64,000 bases of DNA from Ktedonospora formicarum (GTDB taxonomy: Bacteria; Chloroflexota; Ktedonobacteria; Ktedonobacterales; Ktedonobacteraceae), in assembly GCF_016587355.1 (NCBI RefSeq), contig NZ_BNJF01000001.1:2368501-2432500 (forward strand). The letters are read 5' to 3'. Shown piece after piece: positions 18,338 through 26,972 of this stretch. A program made the position numbers and the translations under genes. Each line of letters begins with the position of its first letter. Positions within the stretch are counted from its first letter, which is position 1. Under the pieces are notes generated by a model. It did no database searches. It saw only the letters and a program-made list of their open reading frames with translations, and was not told the DNA's origin.

Positions 18338-18560
18338 AAAACTATTCTCCACTCCTACAAAACTGGTATATGCTGTGTTTGGTATATGTGAACACCGCCT
18401 GATGCACCACTACACAAGCACAGGTGCGGCTATCCTTACGGATGCCTCCCTCTACAATGATGGATAATGCTGGCAAGCCAACGACTCACCAGCACAACAA
18501 TCTATCAATCTTCACACAAAACATCTGGGCCTAGTCATGAATGACAAGCCACCAATATGT

Positions 18561-19532
18561 TTAATAGGGACTGCGACCCGAAGGCGGAATGCGCCCTTGC
18601 CCATCCATGCCGGGGGTGTATTGAGGAGAATACATCTGTCCCGGTTGAGAGGCAGCCGTTCTAGGCTTCGAGATCTCACGCGAGCACTGTCGTAAGATTT
18701 GCTGCATCTCAGCGGCGGACGTAAAACGGTCCTCCGGTTCCTTTTGTAATGAACGCGTCACCAACTGCTCCACAGCAGATGGGATATTGTTATTGAAAGG
18801 ACGCAGAGGGGGTGGTTGAGCGGAAGCATGCTGCATAGCAATTGAGACAGCCGTTGGACCGACAAAAGGTGGGCGGCCAGCCAGCATCTCAAACATCACC
18901 ACACCCAGCGAATACAGGTCGGAAGAGGCGGTCAACGTCTCACCTCGCGCCTGTTCGGGCGAGAGATAATCAGCGGTACCTAGCACGATGCCACTATTCG
19001 TCAAACCTGCATCCTCAGCAACGCGCACAATACCAAAGTCTGTCAGCTTCACCCATGCTCCCCCGTCACTCAGTCCACCTCCCACACCACCACTGCGGGC
19101 AAGCATAATGTTCTGCGGTTTAATATCGCGATGGATAAAGCCACGGGCATGCGCAACTTGCAACACAGCACAAACCTGAGAAGCGATCTCAATCGCCTCG
19201 CGAGCGTGAAGCTGGCGGCGCTGTCCGATGAGCTGCTTTAATGTCGGACCATGAATATATTCCATTACCAGGAAATACTGGCCCGCTTCTTCTACAAAAT
19301 CATAGATAGTGACGGCGTTGGGGTGCGCGAGCGCTGCGGCGGCGCGAGCTTCACGGCGGAAGCGTTCTACAGCACGCTGATCGTTCTTGTCAAGCGAGCG
19401 CAAGACTTTGATCGCCACAATGCGTTCGACGCGATGATCCCAGGTTTTGAAGACGCTTGCCATACCACCTGTGGCGATATGCTCACGAATTTCGTACCGT
19501 CCAGCAATTAACGTGCCTTCAAATTGGTTCAA
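18561..19532 (-). CDS. Ser/Thr protein kinase, PknB type
   Basis: 323 residues, with a kinase domain at about 12-280 and a Pro/Gly-rich tail but no membrane segment or PASTA repeats. The glycine loop IATGGMASVFK (19-29), Lys42, catalytic HRDIKPQN (Asp136), DFG (165-167) and DYLSPEQARGE activation segment are intact, so it should be active. A Gly/Ser-rich insert (148-160) precedes DFG. The gene is preceded by copies of the CTTATGCGAAAACC repeat. Its role is unknown; envelope or division control is a family-based guess given the LCP gene nearby. Confidence 0.95.
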   Translation of the reverse strand: MNQFEGTLIAGRYEIREHIATGGMASVFKTWDHRVERIVAIKVLRSLDKNDQRAVERFRREARAAAALAHPNAVTIYDFVEEAGQYFLVMEYIHGPTLKQLIGQRRQLHAREAIEIASQVCAVLQVAHARGFIHRDIKPQNIMLARSGGVGGGLSDGGAWVKLTDFGIVRVAEDAGLTNSGIVLGTADYLSPEQARGETLTASSDLYSLGVVMFEMLAGRPPFVGPTAVSIAMQHASAQPPPLRPFNNNIPSAVEQLVTRSLQKEPEDRFTSAAEMQQILRQCSREISKPRTAASQPGQMYSPQYTPGMDGQGRIPPSGRSPY

Positions 19533-19563
19533 CGTACCTACCTCAAGCGACCTGGGCGAAACA

Positions 19564-19683
19564 GAGTAAGGTCTTATGCGAAAACCTGAGCATGCTCAAG
19601 CTTTCAAATAAAGAGTAAGGTCTTATGCGAAAACCAATGTCGCTGTCGCAGCTAGTACTGATGCACTCAGGTTTCCGAATAAG
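19564..19683. repeat. CTTATGCGAAAACC repeat cluster
   Basis: GAGTAAGGTCTTATGCGAAA plus ACC is present twice, 49 bases apart (starts 19564 and 19613), and a related inverted copy GGTTTCCGAATAAGGAGTAAG follows at 19670. Similar units occur at 17854, 51173, 51220, 54718 and 54768 in this window, always between genes. Confidence 0.65.
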
Positions 19684-19881
19684 GAGTAAGACGAAAATAA
19701 GGAATTAGGATATATACGTCCAGAGGGTAGTATATCATCAATGCGTTATGGCGTCGAGTTCTATGTACTATCATGCCATTCATGCGCCACAACGAAGCCG
19801 CTTGAGAGGCGAACATATCGCTTGAAATACTCTTCATCTACAGCTAACACGCACTGGAGCAACCTGAAATCCACAATTAAT

Positions 19882-19936
19882 AAACAATGAACATGGACTG
19901 AATTGCTGCTGGTAATTCAGTCCATGTTCATTGTTT
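19882..19936. terminator. Perfect 23-bp terminator hairpin
   Basis: Arms 19882-19904 and 19914-19936 are exact complements around a 9-base loop. On the minus strand the stem is followed by TTTATTAATT, suitable for ending the TolB-like gene, whose stop is 44 bases upstream. Confidence 0.8.
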
Positions 19937-19979
19937 TCTGGCATTGCATGGAAGAAACAGCCAGATCTCACACGCTGCT

Positions 19980-21191
19980 CTAAGCCTTGGCCCACACGGG
20001 GCGAGAATCAGCGTTAATCTTGTTACCTGTATCAGTCAATTGGATAGGAGTGCCATTGAGCTTATACTTTCCCTTGGAATCGACGCTCACATGCGCTAAC
20101 CACAGATCAAAGGCATTGTTGTTATAGGTGATGTATGCCAGCGACTTTCCATCAGGCGACCATACAGGCTGACAGACATACTGTCCCTTCACCAGCAGTT
20201 GCGCGCCCTTGTAGCTTGCCAGACCTTTCTCATCAGCCTCATCGCCTGGAGTTGCGGTAATGCCAGTGGGAACCTTCTGCACATAGATGCTCATATCATT
20301 GCTGTTTGTGGTGCTGCGCGTATAGGCAATATACTTGCCATCGGGCGAGAAAGCGGGCTGATAGTTCCGCGTATCCTTATCCTCGGGGGTGAGAGCAACA
20401 CCCGTGTCAGGCTGCTGCTTCTGCGAGCCAGGTCTGTATTTACCGGGATATTGAGCAATCAAGGTCGAGTCCGCCAGATAGATCTGGGTAAAGAGGTCAG
20501 AGGGATTTTTAATATTATAGGTGTAATGGGTATACACAATCTCATTAGGTGTACTGGGGCGAAAACTTGGATCGCGGTCACCGCCCGCACCGAAATCGCC
20601 ATAAGCGACATCCTGAGGATCTGCTGATGGATCAGATAGTAATACGGTTTGCACCATGGGATCAAGCAAGGGGGCATCTACACCTGTCTCTTTGTACCAG
20701 TCCTCTTTCTCGCTATCACTCAGAAACAGGACCTTCTTACCATCTGCTGAGAAAGAAGGCTGGCTAATCCAATTTGCATTTGATTTGACGATATCTGTTC
20801 CTGGTACCTTATAGTAGTCACCCTTCCCGCTACGAATAATCGAGACCTTACCACCACCAGCAGGTATGGTCGCCAGATCAGAGTAATTGTCATGTCGTAT
20901 TACAAAGACCAGCGTCTTGCCATCGGGCGAGAGCGAAGGATCGCGCACGTCCATTCCTTTGGTCAACTGCTTGAGGTTACGCTGGCTGTCCAACATGTAC
21001 AAATTGCGGTCGATGGTGAAATAGAACTTCCCACTAAAGACGGCTTGCGCAGTTTTGTTGATACCTATCGAGCTGTTATCTTTATGTTCAAAGGTATCGC
21101 CCTTGTTATCGCCGATGCCCAGGCAGCTCTGCAAGCTGAATGAGAGCAACATCAGCAAGACCAGGGCTCCATACTTCTTATATCTCTTCAT
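19980..21191 (-). CDS. Lipoprotein with TolB/WD40-like beta-propeller repeats
   Basis: 403 residues from the ATG at 21191, placed there because MKRYKKYGALVLLMLL with lipobox LQSC (Cys at about 22) forms a clean lipoprotein signal and GGGA lies 8 bases upstream. Longer upstream extensions lack these features. The mature part carries at least four blades of the TolB type, each with S(P/A)DGK followed by a hydrophobic strand (SPDGKTLVFV, SADGKKVLFL, SPDGKYIAY, SPDGKSLAY). It is an extracellular membrane-anchored protein, probably for protein or glycan binding. It lies downstream of the LCP gene on the same strand. Confidence 0.85.
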   Translation of the reverse strand: MKRYKKYGALVLLMLLSFSLQSCLGIGDNKGDTFEHKDNSSIGINKTAQAVFSGKFYFTIDRNLYMLDSQRNLKQLTKGMDVRDPSLSPDGKTLVFVIRHDNYSDLATIPAGGGKVSIIRSGKGDYYKVPGTDIVKSNANWISQPSFSADGKKVLFLSDSEKEDWYKETGVDAPLLDPMVQTVLLSDPSADPQDVAYGDFGAGGDRDPSFRPSTPNEIVYTHYTYNIKNPSDLFTQIYLADSTLIAQYPGKYRPGSQKQQPDTGVALTPEDKDTRNYQPAFSPDGKYIAYTRSTTNSNDMSIYVQKVPTGITATPGDEADEKGLASYKGAQLLVKGQYVCQPVWSPDGKSLAYITYNNNAFDLWLAHVSVDSKGKYKLNGTPIQLTDTGNKINADSRPVWAKA

Positions 21192-21326
21192 CGTCATTTT
21201 CCCATTGACTGCATATTTATCATGTGACAGGTTCTTCCCAACCCGAAGCCACTTCAAGATGTGAGGGATGATGTACAACATAGTGTACAGTGGATAGCAA
21301 ACGTAGCTCATGCTACCCACCGCCAG

Positions 21327-23408
21327 CTACACCTTGATATTCTCAAAGGTGACCATGCACATCAGATCCAACAGACTGCGCACGCCAAAGGGATCGCCAA
21401 GCGTTTGGGGTACGCTCATGGTGCTCATGGAAGTCATCTGCTGAGCGGAAGCCAGCGCCTCGTCTGAGGTATTGGCACTCACATGGGATGGATTGTTCCG
21501 TGCCAATTCCTGGTCCTGCTTAGATAGAGGCTGTGTCGTATTGCCAAGCACTGACATACAACTCGCCTCATTGCCAAACATCTTCTGCAAGTCCGGCAGG
21601 ATCGTGCCACACAGAGGCGCGTAGTCCGATGATCCGGAGATCGACGTGGAATATGGAGGGCTCAAGACGAGTTTATTGATCTTGGCGGCATCAATAGTAC
21701 GTGCGAAGTTCGCCATCTTGATCACATCAGGTATCTGCATATCGGTCCGCAGATAGCCTGTCAGATCTTTGGCATACTCCGGGAGCTTGTTCACAGTATC
21801 AGAGGACTGAAGCTTCCCTTTGAGGGCAGTTAGAATCTGCTGCTGACGCACGGAGCGCCCAAAGTCACCACCGAGATCGGAGTGGCGGGTACGCACATAC
21901 TCCAGAGCCTCTATACCACTCATGTGTTGAGGGCCCGGCGCGACATATAAACGCTTAAAACCATAGATATCATTCGTTTTAACATCGTTAGGATAAACAT
22001 CGTCGACCATCGGATGAAGCGCGTCAACATCCACGCCTCCTGCCGTATTTATGACTTTAATAAAGCCATCCAGACCAACCCAGGCATAATAGTCAATATG
22101 AATATTAAAATTTTTCTCAACTGTAGCCTCGGCCAGACCAGCGGCGTCTGCATATGGATCTTTGGAAGCCCCACTCTGATAACCATAGGAGAAGGCAAAG
22201 TCCATCTTACCCGCGCTATTGCCGGGGATATAGACACGCATATCACGGGGGATGGAGAGCATGCCTACATAATTTGTTGAAGGATCGATGGTTACTACAA
22301 TATCAGTCTGCGCCAGGGGCGATCCACTCTTGCCGTCATTGCCCTTACCATCGTTGTCACTGCCAAGTAAAAGGATATTCACACGACCACCGCTAAGCAT
22401 ACCGCCATTGTTGCCAGTATTCTGCGAGCTCTCTTCAGTGGTCTTATTACCATTTTTATCGAATTTGGTAACCTGTCTGCCTGTAATCTGACCTACAGAG
22501 GAGGCAAAATTTACCTGATAGTACCAAAAACCTACGCCACCAACAGCCACTAAGAGGGTCAGGACAGCCACCAGGACCTGCGCCCAGATGGGGAAGCGGC
22601 GCTTCTTCCTGCCAATCTTTCCCCTGAGAGGTGTGGGTGGGGGCGTTTGAAACGCCTGGCCCGGCGCACGCGAGGCCATTCCCTGGGGAATCAACAGCGG
22701 AGCCTGAATGCCCGACATGCTAGGCATACTTCCAGGTATACCCGATACGCTCATAGGGCCGGGATTGAGATTTCCTGTCTGCGGACGAGGCATACTTCCA
22801 AGTATACCTGGTACGCTCATAGGGCCGGGATTGAGATTTCCTGTCTGTGGGCGAGATGGTTTTGGAGCGACAGGCGTCGATACGTTGGCGAAAGGCGCAG
22901 CCTGAGAAGGTGTATTGCCAGGGAAGCGACTGGCAGGCTCGGCTACAGGTGACGCGGTCTGCTTGGATTTGCCAAACGGCGAAAGCACAGGTCCTTTGCT
23001 CGCGCTCGGATTTCCTAACGGTGAAGAGGAGGGAGCCTTGCTCTCTCTCGGTTTAACGGCAGGCAACGACGCAGGACCACGGCCAAATCCGGGTTTACTA
23101 AACTGTGAAGGGGCAGGGCCATTACTCGCGCTCGGTTTGTTAAAGGGCGAGGGAGTGGGACCATTGCTCTCATTTGGAGAGACGAAGGGCGAAGAGAGAA
23201 GGCCATGACCGCTCATAGGCATTTTGCTAATACCTGAATTATGCTCCGACACAGGCATAGTAGCAAAATCTGAGTTCTGATTTATATTCTGGGTAAACTC
23301 ACCGGAACCTGGGGAAACACCGGGATTTTGAGGGGAGGGTGCCTGCGGCGGTGACGCAGGGGGATGCTGCCCACTCGAAGGCTTGATATGCATAAATTGA
23401 CGTTTCAC
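21327..23408 (-). CDS. LytR-CpsA-Psr (LCP) family protein with long Pro-rich cytoplasmic tail
   Basis: 693 residues. The first 265 are a low-complexity Pro/Ser/Gly tail with tandem repeats, followed by a basic stop and one membrane helix (about 274-297). The LCP domain starts near 342 (RVNILLLGSD) with TDIVVTIDP, SIPRDMRVYIP (Arg388), and RTRHSD...FGRSVRQQQIL. LCP enzymes transfer polyprenyl-linked glycopolymers to peptidoglycan outside the membrane. The GTG at 23408 has AGG 8 bases upstream; the ATG at 23393 is an alternative. The start of the TolB-like lipoprotein gene lies 135 bases beyond the stop, and both are likely one envelope unit. The long tail is unusual for the family. Confidence 0.93.
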   Translation of the reverse strand: MKRQFMHIKPSSGQHPPASPPQAPSPQNPGVSPGSGEFTQNINQNSDFATMPVSEHNSGISKMPMSGHGLLSSPFVSPNESNGPTPSPFNKPSASNGPAPSQFSKPGFGRGPASLPAVKPRESKAPSSSPLGNPSASKGPVLSPFGKSKQTASPVAEPASRFPGNTPSQAAPFANVSTPVAPKPSRPQTGNLNPGPMSVPGILGSMPRPQTGNLNPGPMSVSGIPGSMPSMSGIQAPLLIPQGMASRAPGQAFQTPPPTPLRGKIGRKKRRFPIWAQVLVAVLTLLVAVGGVGFWYYQVNFASSVGQITGRQVTKFDKNGNKTTEESSQNTGNNGGMLSGGRVNILLLGSDNDGKGNDGKSGSPLAQTDIVVTIDPSTNYVGMLSIPRDMRVYIPGNSAGKMDFAFSYGYQSGASKDPYADAAGLAEATVEKNFNIHIDYYAWVGLDGFIKVINTAGGVDVDALHPMVDDVYPNDVKTNDIYGFKRLYVAPGPQHMSGIEALEYVRTRHSDLGGDFGRSVRQQQILTALKGKLQSSDTVNKLPEYAKDLTGYLRTDMQIPDVIKMANFARTIDAAKINKLVLSPPYSTSISGSSDYAPLCGTILPDLQKMFGNEASCMSVLGNTTQPLSKQDQELARNNPSHVSANTSDEALASAQQMTSMSTMSVPQTLGDPFGVRSLLDLMCMVTFENIKV
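22723..22854. repeat. Tandem 66-bp repeat inside the LCP gene
   Basis: Two nearly identical 66-base units, at 22723 and 22789, encode two copies of RPQTGNLNPGPMSVPGILGS (with small changes) in the cytoplasmic tail of the LCP protein. Confidence 0.8.
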
Positions 23409-23846
23409 GGTAATTACCTGCTTCCTTCACACTTACTGTTATTGTTATTTTCTATGCATAAGAACCTCGCTCCAATCCCTCTCATTCTCAGGCCACGCCA
23501 GCATCACTCCCTACCATTGTTGAGAGGCGTTTCCGCCACGCTACATCACTTCTGGTTCACATTCGTATTGATACACAAAGATATGTCTATTTATTTCTAC
23601 CAAGTATAACGTTTCTCCCAGGAAAAACATCACGCTTATGCTCGCTTCGTTGCTGAGAATAGGACATATTGGTACATTAAGCCTGAAAGCCTCTAACCAT
23701 CGCTTTACATAATCCTAAACCTGGCTTAATTTTCCAATAACGCTACCATAATGCATTTCGGGTACGCTTGCGGTAGAGCACTGGCATAGCCAGCCAGAGA
23801 TAAATCATCGTCATGCCTCGCACTCCACAAGACAGAACGGTGTCCT
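23409..23846. other. Divergent intergenic region, nothing recognised
   Basis: About 440 bases between the LCP gene (minus) and the GT4 gene (plus). It presumably carries both promoters. No gene, RNA or strong hairpin was recognised. Confidence 0.4.
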
Positions 23847-25022
23847 ATGCGCATAGCGATTATCACAGAGAATTTTCTACCCAAGCTTGATGGCGTCACA
23901 CGAACCCTGGCACGTCTGCTTGAGCATTTACAGGCGACCGGGCATCAAGTCCTGGTCCTAGGCCCTGAGAGCGGGATGGAGCAGTATGCAGGCGCGGAAG
24001 TAGTTGGAACGGCAGGCCTGCCTCTCCCATTCTATCCAGAATTGAAGTTTAATTTCTTCCGCCCCCTGTTCGTTCGCCGCCTCATCGAGTTCCAGCCTGA
24101 CATTATTCACATCGTCGACCCGGTTATCCTGGGCGCGACTGGGCTGGCTACGGCCCGCCTGCTGAACAGGCCTCTCATCTCTTCTTATCATACCAATCTC
24201 GCCGCTTACTGCGAGCACTTTGGTTTCTCGTTTTTCACACGTCCGATGTGGCTCTACAACCGCTTTATCCATAACCAATGTGAGCTAACCTTCTGTCCCT
24301 CCCCTTCAACAGCTGAGATGCTGCGCGGTCAAGGCTTTGAACATCTCCGCATCTGGCCGCGTGGGGTCGACACAACACTCTTTCACCCCCGGCAACGCTC
24401 AGCTGAACTGCGAGCGAACTGGCTACAGAACCGTGAGAAGCCTGAAGAAAAAGCTGTTTTGCTCTACGTAGGGCGTGTCTCATGGGAGAAGAATCTGCGT
24501 CTCCTGCTCCAATCCTATCGCCAGATGGACCATGAGCGCTGTCACCTGGTCATCGTCGGGCATGGTCCAGCATTCGACGAGGTACAGCATGAGGTTGAGG
24601 ACCTGCCAGTAACCTTTACGGGCTATCTTCGTGGTGAGGAGCTAGCACAGGCATATGCTACGGCAGACCTCTTCGCCTTTCCGTCTTATACCGAAACCTT
24701 CGGGCAAGTGGTGCTGGAAGCGATGGCGTCCGGACTACCCGTAGTTGGACTTCATGCGGAGGGAGTACGTGATCTGGTGCACCACCAGCAGACTGGACTT
24801 CTTCTGGCGGCGGAGGGGCTCACCATTGAAGAGCAAGTAGAATCATACCAACGCAACTTGAGTCGCCTAATAACGCAAACAGACCAACGCCTGGCAATGA
24901 GTAAAGCCGCGCGCATTGAGGCCAATCGCTATAGCTGGTATAAGGCGATGGAAAGCCTTGTGCGCGGCTATTACCAAGTGGTTGAATCCTCGCGCCCGCT
25001 CATTACAGCCCGGGCCAGCTAG
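23847..25022 (+). CDS. Glycosyltransferase family 4 (SQD2/MgtA-like)
   Basis: 391 residues, two Rossmann-like domains of the GT-B fold. The N-terminal IITENFLPKLDGVTRTLARL and SYHTN are typical of the sulfoquinovosyl/mannosyl lipid transferase subgroup. The C-terminal donor site has LLYVGRVSWEKN, the GYLRGEELAQAYATADLF segment and the E-x7-E motif TETFGQVVLEAMASG. It probably transfers a sugar from a nucleotide donor to a membrane lipid or polyprenyl acceptor at the inner face of the membrane. The ribosome binding site is weak. The last 4 bases overlap the stop of a small minus-strand gene. Confidence 0.93.
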   Translation: MRIAIITENFLPKLDGVTRTLARLLEHLQATGHQVLVLGPESGMEQYAGAEVVGTAGLPLPFYPELKFNFFRPLFVRRLIEFQPDIIHIVDPVILGATGLATARLLNRPLISSYHTNLAAYCEHFGFSFFTRPMWLYNRFIHNQCELTFCPSPSTAEMLRGQGFEHLRIWPRGVDTTLFHPRQRSAELRANWLQNREKPEEKAVLLYVGRVSWEKNLRLLLQSYRQMDHERCHLVIVGHGPAFDEVQHEVEDLPVTFTGYLRGEELAQAYATADLFAFPSYTETFGQVVLEAMASGLPVVGLHAEGVRDLVHHQQTGLLLAAEGLTIEEQVESYQRNLSRLITQTDQRLAMSKAARIEANRYSWYKAMESLVRGYYQVVESSRPLITARAS

Positions 25023-25141
25023 CGCCCATCCTCTTGCTGCTTCTCGTCCCTGCGGGCTTGAAGCAGTGAGAGGATTAGCGAACCCACTAGCACACAGGCC
25101 AGCATGATCTCCATAGTGCTAAATGTCTTCTTTTTTGGCAT
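25019..25141 (-). CDS. Small membrane protein (40 residues)
   Basis: Reads MPKKKTFSTMEIMLACVLVG, then a further hydrophobic stretch, then LLQARRDEKQQEDGR and TAG. The basic N-terminus, one membrane helix (about residues 11-27) and hydrophilic charged C-terminus indicate a single-pass protein with the positive end inside. AGAGAGG lies 5 bases before the ATG at 25141. Its stop overlaps the last bases of the convergent GT4 gene by 3 bases. It may partner the GT39 or GT4 enzymes; the function is unknown. Confidence 0.6.
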   Translation of the reverse strand: MPKKKTFSTMEIMLACVLVGSLILSLLQARRDEKQQEDGR

Positions 25142-25185
25142 TATAACCTCTCTTTCAGATTACGAGTGGACACCCTCTACCACTA

Positions 25186-26727
25186 TCATATCTTAATCCA
25201 AAGTTCCTTGCCATTATCATAGCGACGCACAAGCTTATAGTGCTGCGTCACCCAGGTATGGAAACCCGCAACCTCAATATTTGTCAAGCGTCCAGTATAG
25301 AAGAGTATCCCCTGCACTTCAGGGCGACTGGCAGCTTGAATCAACTGATCCTCAGTCAAGTACTGCGTTTGAATCCGTACTGTAGAGGTATCAACGAGCG
25401 AGGGAGGCGTGCTACGATCCGCCAGAGCCGCCAGAAATTGCGCGTCGGTCATTATCTCTCGTCCAGGAGTAATATTGGCGCGCAGGTCTGAAACCACCTG
25501 TTTACTCAAGGGAGTCTCTTCAGGCAAACCACGGAAAGCACGACGTACCAGAACAGCATCGCTCGCAGCCGCAAAGAGCACGGCCACCAGCAGCAGCCAA
25601 CTCGTCCAGCGCACCAGGCGCGAGACATTTAGTTCAGCATTCCGTACCATATCAATCAGAGGAGCAACCCCAACGACAACCAGCGCAATCATAGGAGGCA
25701 CTAACATGACCAGATGATGCACAAAGAGCGGTACCTGTCTCCAGAGCAGGAAGAGCAGAACCATAAACCAAGCCAGGGGAGCCACTATACGCAAATCACG
25801 TCGCAAGGCCGCGAAGAACAACGCGCCAAGCGCGACATAGGTCAGGGGATAATGTCGTAACTGGCTCAACATCGAGAGATTCTTGGAGGCGGATTCTGCC
25901 ATCACATGTTCCGCCACCACGTGAAAACTTACAACGCCATCCCAGAACTGGGACCAGGACCCCAGATAGGGCACCATAACCACTAACGTCGTGAGTATAG
26001 CAAAGCCAAGGGCGCTGAACAAGGGCAGCAAGGCGACAAAGCGTTTCTCTCCTGGCTGGCGGAAGACACGCCAGATATGCGCAAGCATCAGGATACCAAT
26101 GGGAGCCAAGGCCGCAAAAGCGTACAGCTTTGCGAGGATGCCAAGGACGAGCGCGATGGCACAAAGCGCGGAGAACAGGTAACCCTTCCGACCGCTCGGA
26201 TGCTCCCACCAGAGAAAAGCAAACCCTACAGAGAGCGTCATAAAGGCGACTGAGGGAGCCTCGGCCTGGATGATTTGTGATTGAGCCATATAGAGCGGGT
26301 CAAGGACCATCAGCAATAAGGCTATCAGCGCGCCGGGTCGCCGAGCCAGGGCATAACCCATCACATAAGCGCCAAGCAAGCCCACTACTGAGACCAGGGC
26401 AATGCCCGCGCGGGCCGCCCAAAGTGTTTGCCCGAAGAGAAGATAAAAGGGATAGATGGAGAGCACAAAGAAAGGAGGCTGCGAATAGAATGTCTGCTGA
26501 TAGAGGGCGTGGCCCCCACTCATCGCACGTAGAGTTTGCCAGTAAACGCCCTCATCATAGCTATCACGATCAATAGGAATATCTAGTTTATACAGGCGCA
26601 ACAAAAACGCCAGGAGAAAAATAGCCAGCGAGACCAGAACAAAGAAGAGAGTTGAGGTGCTAAGAGTTCTAGCATATCGCTGAAGGCGTGAAGACATAGG
26701 GCTAGCAACAAATAAATTTGTATTCAT
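25186..26727 (-). CDS. GT39/ArnT-like membrane glycosyltransferase
   Basis: 513 residues with 11-13 predicted membrane segments and a C-terminal outside domain. The first loop carries DRDSYDEGVYW (Asp58-Glu59), the catalytic acidic pair of GT-C enzymes such as ArnT and PMT, followed by the conserved YSQPPFF. The family uses polyprenyl-phosphate sugars as donors outside the membrane. It is the last envelope gene of the cluster with GT4 and LCP genes. Both the acceptor and the sugar are unknown. Confidence 0.88.
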   Translation of the reverse strand: MNTNLFVASPMSSRLQRYARTLSTSTLFFVLVSLAIFLLAFLLRLYKLDIPIDRDSYDEGVYWQTLRAMSGGHALYQQTFYSQPPFFVLSIYPFYLLFGQTLWAARAGIALVSVVGLLGAYVMGYALARRPGALIALLLMVLDPLYMAQSQIIQAEAPSVAFMTLSVGFAFLWWEHPSGRKGYLFSALCAIALVLGILAKLYAFAALAPIGILMLAHIWRVFRQPGEKRFVALLPLFSALGFAILTTLVVMVPYLGSWSQFWDGVVSFHVVAEHVMAESASKNLSMLSQLRHYPLTYVALGALFFAALRRDLRIVAPLAWFMVLLFLLWRQVPLFVHHLVMLVPPMIALVVVGVAPLIDMVRNAELNVSRLVRWTSWLLLVAVLFAAASDAVLVRRAFRGLPEETPLSKQVVSDLRANITPGREIMTDAQFLAALADRSTPPSLVDTSTVRIQTQYLTEDQLIQAASRPEVQGILFYTGRLTNIEVAGFHTWVTQHYKLVRRYDNGKELWIKI

Positions 26728-26885
26728 GCAGGAGCCATCTCGCTATTTCGAACAACAATATCGAACACTATCATTGTAACCCTATCAAAATTCACGCCAA
26801 TAATCAACCAACTGTCTAGAGCAATAGTACAGAGGTTTCGCCAACGCTCTTATCACAGTCGTGATTTCGTGCCTACACTGCTTAG

Positions 26886-26931
26886 AGATAAGATAGTGTG
26901 CATCGGTATAGCGACGCACACCATCTTATCT
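26886..26931 (-). terminator. Hairpin downstream of the FtsH-like gene
   Basis: AGATAAGATAGTGTGC and GCACACCATCTTATCT form a 16-bp stem with one mismatch around a 14-base loop, 42 bases after the stop. The T-tract is poor. Confidence 0.45.
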
Positions 26932-26972
26932 GATATGGATACACCTCGACAGAACAAGAGGAGAGCAAGTGC

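Larger units (their letters stand above)
19533..19979. other. Intergenic region with repeats and a terminator
   Basis: About 450 bases upstream of the kinase gene. It holds two direct copies of a 23-base repeat (19564-19586, 19613-19635), an inverted partner at 19670-19683, and a strong hairpin at 19882-19936. No gene is seen. Confidence 0.6.

Noticed and set aside
23393..23415. TTTCACGGTAA as a parS site
   Set aside because: It lacks the second half of the TGTTTCACGTGAAACA palindrome.
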